A stretch of DNA of 57,252 nucleotides from Deltaproteobacteria bacterium (GTDB lineage Bacteria; Desulfobacterota_B; Binatia; UBA9968). Both the position numbers and the translations under genes were made by a program. Every line of letters begins with the position of its first letter. Within the stretch, counting starts at the first letter, position 1. Below are positions 1 to 7,533 of this stretch, piece after piece. The stretch lies in assembly GCA_005879255.1 (NCBI GenBank), contig VBKY01000143.1:1-57252 (forward strand). Direction: 5' to 3'. Under the pieces are notes generated by a model that saw only the letters and a program-made list of their open reading frames with translations, did no database searches and was not told the origin of the DNA.

Positions 1-771
1 TGGGAGTCCGTGCCCTCAATCGCCAGGCCGATGCCCAAAGGAGCGCATCATATATTTGACTACCTGGCGCTGGGTGCGCGCGAATATGGCGCCAGGTTCG
101 GCATCTGGCGTCTCCTGGACGTACTCGACCGGCATCACATCAAGGCCACGGTCATCACAAGCGGTCTGGTCGCCGAGCTATTCCCGGAAAGCGTGCGAGA
201 AGTCAAAACGCGGGGGCACGAGCTTGGCACTCACGGGTGGGACCAATCCATTCATCCTCCCGTCTTCAAGACGAAGGAAGAGGAAAAAAACTCTGTCGTT
301 AAATCCGTTACGGCGCTGGAACAGGCCGGGAAAGGGCGAATCGTCGGGTACATGTCGCAGGGGCCGCGGCCGACGCCGACCACGCTGGAGATATGTGCGG
401 AGCTAGGGTTTGTTTGGACTGCTGACTATTCCGACTCGGATGTTCCGTACGTCATCAACGTGAATGGGAAAAAGATCGTGTCGGTGGGCTATGTCATGCC
501 GAATTACACTGATAACGATATCGTGCCGCTAGGTCTGGAAGCCGGTCTCAGGCAATTGCAGGAAGCCTTCGATGCCAGTTTCGAGGAGTCTCGGAGACAT
601 CCCATGAAATTTTGCTACGCCTGCCACGTGCACATTAGCGGTAGACCCGGAATGAGTAAGCTGCTCGATCATTTCATCGACTATGTCCAACGTCACGACG
701 GCGTGCAGTTTTACCCTTGCATCGATATTGCAAACTTCTGGCTCGAACGAGAAGTAAATAAAGTTCTGTAG
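1..771 (+). CDS. Polysaccharide deacetylase family protein (5' end off the window)
   Basis: The reading frame is open to the first base, so the gene starts before the window and 256 residues are visible. The sequence resembles NodB-fold deacetylases of the PgdA/PuuE-like branch: a REYGARFGIWRLLD stretch, an HGWDQSIH segment matching the metal-binding His motif, then an EEE run, ADYSDSD, and a C-terminal HISGRPG loop. These enzymes remove acetyl or similar groups from N-acetylated sugars or related amide substrates; the substrate cannot be read here. The first metal-binding Asp motif would lie outside the window. It converges on the lhgO gene, whose stop is only 7 bp away. Confidence 0.85.
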   Translation, partial: WESVPSIARPMPKGAHHIFDYLALGAREYGARFGIWRLLDVLDRHHIKATVITSGLVAELFPESVREVKTRGHELGTHGWDQSIHPPVFKTKEEEKNSVVKSVTALEQAGKGRIVGYMSQGPRPTPTTLEICAELGFVWTADYSDSDVPYVINVNGKKIVSVGYVMPNYTDNDIVPLGLEAGLRQLQEAFDASFEESRRHPMKFCYACHVHISGRPGMSKLLDHFIDYVQRHDGVQFYPCIDIANFWLEREVNKVL

Positions 772-778
772 GATTCAG

Positions 779-2008
779 TCAGTGTTTCAGTTGGAAATTT
801 TTTTCGGCCATCTCGCAAATCTGTTGACCAATGGCGAGGGATGCGGTGGCACCGGGCGATGGCGCGTTGAGCACGTGGATCGTGTTACGGCTCTGTTTGA
901 TGACAAAATCGTCGACCAGCGCGCCGCTGCTGGAGACCGCTTGAGCGCGCACGCCGGCGCCGCCGGCAATCAGATCGCTCTCGCGAATTTCCGGCACAAG
1001 TTTTTGCAACGCGCTGACGAATGCTGCTTTGCTGAGTGATCGATAGAGTTCACCAAAGCCGGTTTGCCAGTATTTACCCGCCATCGCCCAAAAACCTTTG
1101 AATGAAACGGTTTGCCACAGATCCGTAACATTAACATTGGTATGACGATAGCCCTCGCGGGCCAGCGCGAGCACGGCGTTCGGGCCCGCTTCGACGCCCC
1201 CTTTGGCCATGCGCGTAAAGTGAACGCCCAGGAATGGAAAATTCGGATCGGGGACTGGATAGATCAAGTTGCGCACCAAGAACTGTCTTTCCGGCGCGAT
1301 TTTATAGTACTCGCCGCGGAACGGAATGATCCGGTGCTCTTCCGAGGCCTGATCATTAGGGCCGCTCATCATCTTCGCGATCAAGTCCGACTGTAAACCG
1401 CCGCAATTGATCAGATATCGGGTCCGATAGTCGCCGCCTGAAGTTTGCAGCACAATCTCGTCGGGGCGATCGATAATGCCGACCACTCTTTGTGACAAGC
1501 GGATGTCTCCGCCGGCATTGCGAATCTTATTGGCGTAAGCTTCGGCGACTTTTTTGTAGTCGATGATGCCAGTCTCTGGAACGTACAGTCCCTTGATGCC
1601 GATTGAGTGGGGCTCCAATTCTTTCATTCGTTCGGGCCCGATTACTTCTATGCCCTGAAGGCCATTAGCTATTCCTCGGCGATGCAGTTCCTCGAGTCGC
1701 GGCAACTCTTGCTCGCTAATTGCCACGACCAATTTACCGCAGATTTCGTACGGCACGGCGTGTTCGTCGCAGAATTCGAGCAGCGCTTTGCGGCCGGTGA
1801 CGCAGGTCCGCGCCTTTAGCGAGCCTGGACGATAATAAAGTCCTGAGTGAATGACGCCGCTGTTGTTGCCGGTTTGATGACGGGAGAGCCCAGCCTCTTT
1901 TTCCAAAATGAGGAGTCGCACATTGGGGTGCGCCGCCGTGATTTTTAGCGCCGTGGCAAGGCCGACGATGCCGCCGCCAATGATCGTGAGGTCATACTGC
2001 GAAGCCAT
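779..2008 (-). CDS. lhgO: L-2-hydroxyglutarate oxidase (LhgO-type FAD oxidoreductase)
   Basis: A 409-residue flavoprotein of the DAO family. The N terminus carries the FAD dinucleotide-binding motif IIGGGIVGLATAL (about residues 9-21), and the following HQTGNNSGVIHSGLYY block is typical of LhgO/L2HGDH. The C-terminal region has the expected GAGVRAQ and SPGATASLAIG motifs. The enzyme oxidises L-2-hydroxyglutarate to 2-oxoglutarate and passes electrons to the membrane quinone pool, a metabolite-repair role. Length is normal for the family. The gene is not tightly linked to the amidohydrolase upstream; a short tandem heptamer repeat lies between them. Confidence 0.9.
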   Translation of the reverse strand: MASQYDLTIIGGGIVGLATALKITAAHPNVRLLILEKEAGLSRHQTGNNSGVIHSGLYYRPGSLKARTCVTGRKALLEFCDEHAVPYEICGKLVVAISEQELPRLEELHRRGIANGLQGIEVIGPERMKELEPHSIGIKGLYVPETGIIDYKKVAEAYANKIRNAGGDIRLSQRVVGIIDRPDEIVLQTSGGDYRTRYLINCGGLQSDLIAKMMSGPNDQASEEHRIIPFRGEYYKIAPERQFLVRNLIYPVPDPNFPFLGVHFTRMAKGGVEAGPNAVLALAREGYRHTNVNVTDLWQTVSFKGFWAMAGKYWQTGFGELYRSLSKAAFVSALQKLVPEIRESDLIAGGAGVRAQAVSSSGALVDDFVIKQSRNTIHVLNAPSPGATASLAIGQQICEMAEKNFQLKH

Positions 2009-2019
2009 GAGAATTTATC

Positions 2020-2054
2020 GTTCAAGGTTCAAAGTTCAAGGTTCAATGTCGAAC
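2020..2054. repeat. Degenerate 7-nt tandem repeat (GTTCAAR units)
   Basis: Five consecutive heptamers, four of the form GTTCAA(G/A/T) and a fifth GTCGAAC, fill the gap just 5' of lhgO. The same unit appears at 15455 and 20183. See the finding on intergenic heptamer repeats. Confidence 0.8.
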
Positions 2055-2087
2055 AGTTGATAGGCCGGAGAGCATGAGCCTTCCAAG

Positions 2088-3023
2088 CTAAATGTGGAGC
2101 AGGTTGCGCGAATTCTTTTCCATGAAAGTCTTCACGCGTTCCGGATTCGACTGCGCGTCGATGGCGGCGAAGCCTTTGCCGAGCGGGCCGAGACCGCCAC
2201 AGTAGTCGGAACCGAAGACCATATTCTTTTCGCCCATCTTATCGACCAGAAATGCCAACGTGCGGGCATCGGAGCTGGCGCAGTCGATCAGAAAATGTTC
2301 GAGAAAAATGTCCGAGTAGCGCTGCTCGCCGTTGGGTCCTTTGTGTTTCCAAAAAAAACGATGGAGCAAGAGCGGCAAGCCACCGCCGGAGCTGCGGATG
2401 ACAATCTTGAGATTCGGGTAGCGATCGAACAGACCGCTGGCGATCATTCGCAGGCAACATTCGGCGACTTCGCCATCGGAAAGCACGGCATAGGCAACGC
2501 CGGCGCCGCCGTCCTCCAGACGGCCGAGCGTCGGATCCTGAGCGGTACCGGCGCCATGCAGGAAGATGGGAAGGTTTAGCGCGGAAATTTTCGCGAAAAT
2601 CGGGTCCATTTCCGGTGTGTCGACCAACATTTTGCCGTCGACATGGGGGTAGAGCAGCACGGCGCGAAAACCTAGCGACGCCGTGCGTTCGATTTCCTGC
2701 ACGGATGCGTCGATATTCTTGAGCGACAGCGCGGTAATACCCATCAATCGGTTTTTGCGCGGTGCCAGTCGCTGCGCCAGAAGATCGTTGGACTGTCGGA
2801 CAATTTCGAGGGCATGATTGGCCGGCAACTGGTCGGCATAAACGCCGGCGCCTTGGCAGATCAATTGTATATCCAAGCCGACTTCGTCCATCTCTCTGAT
2901 CCGCTTCGAAAAATCCGGGCTATCGTGGGCGTCGATATGCGGCCGTTTGCCCGTAAGTTCGCTGATTCGATCAGCAATTTCCGGCGCGGTATGGTGAGCA
3001 TGCCAATCTATGAACGTTGCCAT
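2088..3023 (-). CDS. Amidohydrolase family protein (ACMSD/OHCU-decarboxylase-like)
   Basis: A metal-dependent hydrolase/decarboxylase of the amidohydrolase_2 family, 311 residues from the chosen start. The DWHAHH motif near residue 5 supplies the N-terminal metal ligands, FLHGAG holds the central His, and FGSDYCGG near the C terminus holds the catalytic Asp. Relatives decarboxylate aromatic or semialdehyde acids such as 2-amino-3-carboxymuconate semialdehyde; the real substrate is unknown. The ATG at 3023 was chosen because a strong GAAGGAG ribosome site sits 6-8 nt upstream and because the family starts immediately before the metal motif. The frame stays open 31 codons further upstream without a good ribosome site. 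Confidence 0.85.
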   Translation of the reverse strand: MATFIDWHAHHTAPEIADRISELTGKRPHIDAHDSPDFSKRIREMDEVGLDIQLICQGAGVYADQLPANHALEIVRQSNDLLAQRLAPRKNRLMGITALSLKNIDASVQEIERTASLGFRAVLLYPHVDGKMLVDTPEMDPIFAKISALNLPIFLHGAGTAQDPTLGRLEDGGAGVAYAVLSDGEVAECCLRMIASGLFDRYPNLKIVIRSSGGGLPLLLHRFFWKHKGPNGEQRYSDIFLEHFLIDCASSDARTLAFLVDKMGEKNMVFGSDYCGGLGPLGKGFAAIDAQSNPERVKTFMEKNSRNLLHI

Positions 3024-3215
3024 GTTTTGTCTCCTTCGTGAACTTTGACTGGATTCCGAATACTGCGGATCGGCTAGCTCAGTCAAGAGAAAGCGCTCCG
3101 CGTCGTTTTGGACCAAGCCACGGCGAGTGGAATACCTTCTTTCGCGACACAGATGCCGGCGCGGACGAAGTAATTTTCCAGTTGAGCTGAGATCGGTCGC
3201 CGGAAACGAAGCAAA

Positions 3216-3836
3216 TTATTTTTTGGGCGCACCGACAAACTCGGATTTGTCTCTCAACCGGCGCACCAATTCCTCGTAGGAAGCATTCGCAATGACGCGA
3301 TTAAATTGCGACCGATAGTTGTTGACCAAACTGATATTTTCCGCGACGACGTCGTAGACCTTCCACTCGTTACTGATCAGATGAGCCTTATAATTGATCG
3401 AGTACTCTTCGCCCTTGCTGGTAAGAATCTTGCTGCCGACATCGGCGTAAGTGCCGTCGATCCGCTCGTTGACGTAAACAATTTTTTCGTCGGTGTAGGA
3501 CTCGATGATTTCCGCGTAGGTCCGTTCGAGAACATCGGTGAAAAGCCGGACGAATTCTTCCTGTTCCTGGGGCGTGCGCCGGCGCCAATTGGAGCCGAGG
3601 GCACGTTTGGCCATTTCCGTGAAATCAAAGCGCGCAAAGAGAATTTGTCGCAGCTGATCGCGGCGCTCTTTTAACTTTGCCGGCGGTTTTAGGCGGGAAT
3701 CGCTGAGCACCACCAGCGCCTTTTCCACCGTAGACTTAATCTGGTCCGTCGGTAGTCCGGCGTGGGCGCCGACCGAGCTCAAGCTCAGCACCAAAAACAG
3801 AAAACCGGCAAGAATAGGCTTACTTCTGTGTCTCAT
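3216..3836 (-). CDS. mlaC: MlaC-type periplasmic phospholipid carrier
   Basis: The last gene of an mlaEFDC operon. The protein has an N-terminal signal peptide (hydrophobic FLFLVLSLSS, cleavage near AHAG) and the Ttg2D/MlaC fold: a region with FDFTEMAKRALG followed by the EEFVRLFTDVLERTYAEII helices. It shuttles phospholipids across the periplasm between the outer membrane and the MlaFED transporter. The ATG at 3836 is preferred because GAAAGGA lies just upstream and a signal peptide follows at once. This start overlaps the end of mlaD by 17 nt, which suggests translational coupling. An in-frame start 39 nt further upstream is less likely. Confidence 0.88.
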   Translation of the reverse strand: MRHRSKPILAGFLFLVLSLSSVGAHAGLPTDQIKSTVEKALVVLSDSRLKPPAKLKERRDQLRQILFARFDFTEMAKRALGSNWRRRTPQEQEEFVRLFTDVLERTYAEIIESYTDEKIVYVNERIDGTYADVGSKILTSKGEEYSINYKAHLISNEWKVYDVVAENISLVNNYRSQFNRVIANASYEELVRRLRDKSEFVGAPKK

Positions 3837-4299
3837 CTTTCCTTTCACCTTTAGACGTAAGATCGCCTCCGACAATCTTGCCGATCAAATCGGGAATATC
3901 CGGAGGTGACTCGGTTTCTCTGATCTTTCCGCCCGGCGGAATAATCTTATCCGAAGCGCCGGGGGTAAGGAGTACGAATTTGTCGCCGATCAGGCCGCGG
4001 GCGCGAACCGACGCGATGACGTCATCCTGGAGTTTCACTCCATCATTTAATCTCAAGGTCAAACGGGCTCGCTCATCTTCAGATAAACCCATCGCATCTA
4101 CACGGCCGACTTTGACCCCGGCGATTTCAACCGGGTCGCCGACCTTGAGCCCGGCCACCGAGGGAAAATCAGCGATCACAGTATAGCCACTGGCGCCGAA
4201 AACTTCGAGCTTGCCGAGTTTAATAGCGAGATAGCCCAAGCACGCGATGCCCACGAGCACAAACAGGCCGACGATCATTTCGCTCCGTGTGTGGTTCAC
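3820..4299 (-). CDS. mlaD: MlaD/MCE-family substrate-binding protein
   Basis: A 159-residue MCE protein with a single N-terminal membrane anchor (about residues 9-26) and one MCE domain (about 36-115). The domain contains the VAGLKVGDPVEIAGVKVG signature and DKFVLLTPG. MlaD forms a hexameric ring on MlaE in the inner membrane and receives lipid from MlaC. It lies 12 nt after mlaF. The C-terminal tail (DIPDLIGKIVGGDL) is short, so this is the compact form rather than a multi-MCE protein. Confidence 0.92.
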   Translation of the reverse strand: MNHTRSEMIVGLFVLVGIACLGYLAIKLGKLEVFGASGYTVIADFPSVAGLKVGDPVEIAGVKVGRVDAMGLSEDERARLTLRLNDGVKLQDDVIASVRARGLIGDKFVLLTPGASDKIIPPGGKIRETESPPDIPDLIGKIVGGDLTSKGERKDETQK

Positions 4300-4311
4300 T
4301 GCTTCGATCTC

Positions 4312-5058
4312 CTATAAAACCGCGATGGGACCTTCGGTTTCTACTTGTATGAATTGGCGGACAATCGGATTAATCGAGTTAAGAAATTCCGCAGTCGTCC
4401 CGACTTCGATGATCACGCCGTTGGCAAGCATCGCGACCTGGTCCGAGATCTTGAACACTTCCGGGATATCGTGGCTGACGACGATGCCGGTAAACTTGAA
4501 AGCCGCGTGCATCTTCTGAATCAGCTGATGTATGCTTTTTCCCAGGAGCGGGTCCAAGCCGGTGGTGGGCTCGTCGAAGAGCATGATCTCGGGGGCGGTG
4601 ACCAAGGCACGGGCCAGGCCTGCGCGTTTCTTCATGCCGCCGCTGACCTCGGCGGGAAATTTGTAGCCCATGCCGGCAAGCCCGACCTGAGCGAGACTCT
4701 CTTCGACTTTCTTTTGGATCTCTGACTCGTTGAGCTTGGTCCTTTCCCGCAGCGGAAAGGCGACATTGTCATAAAGCGTCATCGAATCGAGCAACGCCGC
4801 GCCCTGAAAGAGTACGCCAAATTTTCTCCGGACTTCATTGAGCGTTTTCTGCCCGAGTTTGATGATGTCTTGGCCGTCCACTAAAATGCTCCCTCGGTCG
4901 GGCAGCAAAAGCGCATTCAAGTGTTTCAGCAACACCGTTTTGCCGGAGCCGCTGCCGCCGATGATCGTCGTGATCTTGCCGGTCTCGAGTTCGAGGTTAA
5001 TCCCTTTGAGCACCTCTTGGCCCCCAAAGCTCTTGTGTAGATCGACGACGCGAATCAT
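4312..5058 (-). CDS. mlaF: MlaF-type ABC transporter ATPase
   Basis: A 248-residue ABC ATPase. Walker A is GGSGSGKT at residues 34-41, the signature is VSGGMKKRAGLARA (about 138-151), Walker B is IMLFDEPTTGLDP, and the H-loop is VVSHD. The GGMKKR variant of the signature is typical of MlaF/Ttg2A. It powers phospholipid movement by the MlaFED complex in the inner membrane. The start lies 4 nt after the mlaE stop. Confidence 0.95.
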   Translation of the reverse strand: MIRVVDLHKSFGGQEVLKGINLELETGKITTIIGGSGSGKTVLLKHLNALLLPDRGSILVDGQDIIKLGQKTLNEVRRKFGVLFQGAALLDSMTLYDNVAFPLRERTKLNESEIQKKVEESLAQVGLAGMGYKFPAEVSGGMKKRAGLARALVTAPEIMLFDEPTTGLDPLLGKSIHQLIQKMHAAFKFTGIVVSHDIPEVFKISDQVAMLANGVIIEVGTTAEFLNSINPIVRQFIQVETEGPIAVL

Positions 5059-5062
5059 GGGG

Positions 5063-5833
5063 CTAGAGCATGACCGAGGTCATAAAATAGTTCCAAACCA
5101 AAATCATGACGAAACAGAGCACGACAGATTCGGTGGTCGCTTGGCCAACTCCGGTGGCCATTGGGGGCGCGTTAAATCCCTTGTAACAGCAGATCCATGT
5201 AATGATCAGCCCGAAACTCACCGACTTGAGAAAGCCACTTAGGACGTCTTTGAAGACGACGCTGAGCTCCATGCCGGCGAAGTAACTGCCCGAGCTCACG
5301 CCGAGGAGCTGAACGCCGACGACGTAAGCGCCGTAAATGGCGACGACGTCGAAGATCGCCGTAAGTAAGGGCATCGAGATCAAACCGGCGATGATGCGTG
5401 GTGAAACGAGATACTGGATCGGATTGATCGCCATCGAATAGAGCGCATCGATCTGCTCGGTGACTTTCATGCTGGCGATTTCCGCGGCCATCGCCGAGCC
5501 GGTTCTGCCGGTGACCATGAAGGCGGAAAGCACGGGGCCGAGCTCGCGGAGGATGCCGAGGGCCACGGCGGAACCGAGAAAATTTTCCGCGTTAAATTTC
5601 CTCAGACTGTAGTAACCTTGCAGGCCCATCACCATGCCGGTAAAGACGCCGGAAAGGATGACGACCGAAAGCGACTCCACGCCGATGGTGCGAATATGAT
5701 GGATGATCAGGCGAATCCTCGTCGGTGGACGGCAAGCCCAGGCGAAGGCGGAAAGCAGGAACAAAAAGGTTCGCCCCATGCCGGCCGTCTGCTCGATCGC
5801 GTAGCGGCCGATTTGACCGATCAAAAAAGTCAT
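5063..5833 (-). CDS. mlaE: MlaE-type ABC transporter permease
   Basis: A permease of the MlaE (DUF140) family with about five membrane segments and the conserved ELGPVLSAFMVTGRTGSAMAAEI block followed by EQIDAL. It is the membrane core of the MlaFED phospholipid transporter. The ATG at 5833 gives about 256 residues, the usual family length. An upstream in-frame extension of 56 residues is possible but has no family resemblance and no better ribosome site. First gene of the operon; divergent from trmN6. Confidence 0.9.
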   Translation of the reverse strand: MTFLIGQIGRYAIEQTAGMGRTFLFLLSAFAWACRPPTRIRLIIHHIRTIGVESLSVVILSGVFTGMVMGLQGYYSLRKFNAENFLGSAVALGILRELGPVLSAFMVTGRTGSAMAAEIASMKVTEQIDALYSMAINPIQYLVSPRIIAGLISMPLLTAIFDVVAIYGAYVVGVQLLGVSSGSYFAGMELSVVFKDVLSGFLKSVSFGLIITWICCYKGFNAPPMATGVGQATTESVVLCFVMILVWNYFMTSVML

Positions 5834-6018
5834 GTTTTGTGCTGGGATGATGCGTGTTACTAGAATCAAGGCTATTACAGAATAGTCGGCATTTTTCAAG
5901 AATCGAGTTCGGGAATTAGAATTCAAACGAGCGCCGCGGGAACGTGGTGGGCCGCCAGAAGTCAAGGCGAATGTCCACGTAAATCGAAGCCACTCGGTCA
6001 AATTATGGATAAATTTTT

Positions 6019-6783
6019 ATGACGCGCTCCGAGGAAACGTTTGATGCGCTGTTTAACGGCCAAATCGCGCTCTATCAGAGCGTGGCGGGGTATCGTTTTT
6101 CCCTTGACGCATTACTGTTGGCGCACTTTGTCACGATTAAACAACGGGAGAAGATCGTCGATCTCGGAACCGGAAACGGCGTCGTTGCATTGGTCCTCGC
6201 TTACCTTCATCCATCGGTTACACTGACCGGCGTCGAACTACAAGCGAAAATGGTCGAGCGCGCGCGCCGCAACGTCGAGCTCAATAGGCTGCAAAAACGC
6301 ATTCTGATTCTCAGCGGCGACGTGCGCGCCGGCAAGCATGTCGCCGCTGAGATGAGTTTCGACGTGGTAGTCTGTAATCCGCCGTATCGCCGACCGCTTA
6401 GTGGCCGAGTCAGTTCCAACGACGAAAAGCAGATTGCGCGCCATGAAACACAGGGCGAGCTCAACGATTTTCTTCGCGCCGGAGCAATCTTGCTGCGTGT
6501 GAAAGGACGGATGGCGGTAGTCTATCCAGCCGTGCGCTCTGTTGATCTGCTGGCGGCCATGCGTCAAGCGCGGATCGAACCCAAAAGATTGCGCATGGTT
6601 CATTCGTTCGCCGATACCGAAGCTTCTTTGGTTTTGGTCGAAGGAGTGAAGGGCGGACGGAGCGGCGTCGAGGTGCTCGCGCCGTTAACGATTTACCGGC
6701 AGGGCAAGGAATACACAAACGAAGTCGCCGCGATGATCACGGGAACGAAAAAGTCAGTTTCAGGTCTCGAGTGTCGGGTTTAG
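6019..6783 (+). CDS. trmN6: tRNA1(Val) (adenine37-N6)-methyltransferase family protein
   Basis: A class I SAM-dependent methyltransferase, 254 residues. The SAM motif VDLGTGNGV is at 47-55 and the N6-adenine motif NPPYRR at 120-125, inside the VVCNPPYRRP block typical of TrmN6/YfiC. It methylates N6 of A37 in tRNA1(Val); general family membership is surer than exact tRNA specificity. The last residues (SVSGLECRV) are encoded by a degenerate heptamer repeat that runs across the stop codon, so the C-terminal tail may be a recent extension. Convergent with the DciA-like gene. Confidence 0.88.
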   Translation: MTRSEETFDALFNGQIALYQSVAGYRFSLDALLLAHFVTIKQREKIVDLGTGNGVVALVLAYLHPSVTLTGVELQAKMVERARRNVELNRLQKRILILSGDVRAGKHVAAEMSFDVVVCNPPYRRPLSGRVSSNDEKQIARHETQGELNDFLRAGAILLRVKGRMAVVYPAVRSVDLLAAMRQARIEPKRLRMVHSFADTEASLVLVEGVKGGRSGVEVLAPLTIYRQGKEYTNEVAAMITGTKKSVSGLECRV

Positions 6784-6791
6784 GGTTACCT
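6757..6791. repeat. Degenerate 7-nt repeat crossing the trmN6 stop codon
   Basis: Five consecutive units GTTTCAG, GTCTCGA, GTGTCGG, GTTTAGG, GTTACCT share a GT-T-G heptamer pattern. The trmN6 stop (TAG) lies inside the fourth unit, so the repeat codes for the last residues of the protein. Same architecture as the other heptamer loci here, different unit sequence. Confidence 0.65.
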
Positions 6792-6820
6792 GGAGAACGA
6801 CAACGCGGCACTTCATTCTC

Positions 6821-7297
6821 TTATACTTTCGATTTGCGCCGGGCAAAACTTTTTAACAGCCTTTTAAATGCGTCGCGAATTTCCGGATCATCAATCGCCG
6901 CCAGGAACTCGTCATTCACGTGCCGCTCCGATGAGGTTACATTCGCTTCCTCGGCGTGAGATTCCTGTGTTGCTTCTGCCGCTGCCGGGTCGACCCGGCC
7001 AACCATAAAAAAAATATTTTTCACGATGTCTTGTTTGAGGCGCTGATTGAGCTTGTCGGCGATCATGTTTTTCATGAAATGCAATTGCTGCATCCACACC
7101 GGGCTTGTGACCTTTACGAAGAGAGTGCCGTTACGAATTTTTTCGGGCTGGGCGTTGCGCGCGATGGGTTTGCCGACGATCTCATTCCAAATCGGCCAGA
7201 CGCCGTATTCGTCAAGCCGTGGCGCCAAGTCAAGCCGCTTCAGGGACTGATCGAGAACTTCCCCGACACGCTCTAACTGTGGATTTTTCTTAGCCAT
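6821..7297 (-). CDS. DUF721 / DciA-like protein
   Basis: A 158-residue protein of the DUF721 (DciA) family. The N-terminal two-thirds holds the KH-like core: GVWPIWNEIVGKPIARNAQPEKI, then GTLFVKVTSPVWMQQLHFMKNMIADKLN. DciA proteins help load the DnaB replicative helicase in bacteria without DnaC/DnaI-type loaders. The C-terminal 50 residues are low-complexity and acidic, then basic (KSFARRKSKV). The family call is secure; a helicase-loading role is inferred from the family. Confidence 0.8.
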   Translation of the reverse strand: MAKKNPQLERVGEVLDQSLKRLDLAPRLDEYGVWPIWNEIVGKPIARNAQPEKIRNGTLFVKVTSPVWMQQLHFMKNMIADKLNQRLKQDIVKNIFFMVGRVDPAAAEATQESHAEEANVTSSERHVNDEFLAAIDDPEIRDAFKRLLKSFARRKSKV

Positions 7298-7428
7298 ATT
7301 CGCCGCAGGGAAGACTCTAGCAGATGCTGGCCGAAGACGCCAGTTGGTCTTATTGGTCGCCTAGGATTTCCCTAAAATCATGAAAGGTGGCGAAAAATCT
7401 CAACAAATTGATCCGTTGAAAATTTTTA

Positions 7429-7457
7429 TTGACAACGATAATAATTGTCTCTAAGAA
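7429..7457 (+). promoter_or_regulatory. Probable sigma70-type promoter of nrdJ
   Basis: A perfect -35 hexamer TTGACA (7429-7434), a 17-nt spacer and a -10-like TAAGAA (7452-7457). The start site would fall about 7464, inside the first NrdR-like box, leaving a leader of about 70 nt. The -35 region also sits in a short inverted repeat, GACAA-9 nt-TTGTC. Confidence 0.6.
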
Positions 7458-7503
7458 TACCAAATCTAGTGCACTCCTAATTTGATCACACCATATATTG
7501 CGA
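7457..7503 (+). promoter_or_regulatory. Pair of NrdR-box-like operators
   Basis: Two 16-bp sites resemble the NrdR consensus ACACWATATATWGTGT. The distal one (7457-7472, ATACCAAATCTAGTGC) matches 11 of 16 positions and the proximal one (7488-7503, ACACCATATATTGCGA) 13 of 16. They begin exactly 31 bp apart, the three-helical-turn spacing known for NrdR pairs. They overlap the probable start site of nrdJ, as expected for repression by NrdR with dATP/ATP bound. nrdR itself is not in the window. Confidence 0.65.
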
Positions 7504-7533
7504 GCTAAGGAACGGAGAAGGGAGAAATAGACC

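Noticed and set aside
3083..3215. Open frame on the minus strand after mlaC (reads AQLENYFVRAGICVAKEGIPL)
   Set aside because: Protein-like in parts, but short, without a start or ribosome site, and not recognised. Possibly an old remnant; not supportable as a gene.
7298..7533. Cobalamin riboswitch before nrdJ
   Set aside because: No B12-box-like sequence (GCCACTG) or matching fold; the stretch is explained by a promoter and NrdR-like boxes.
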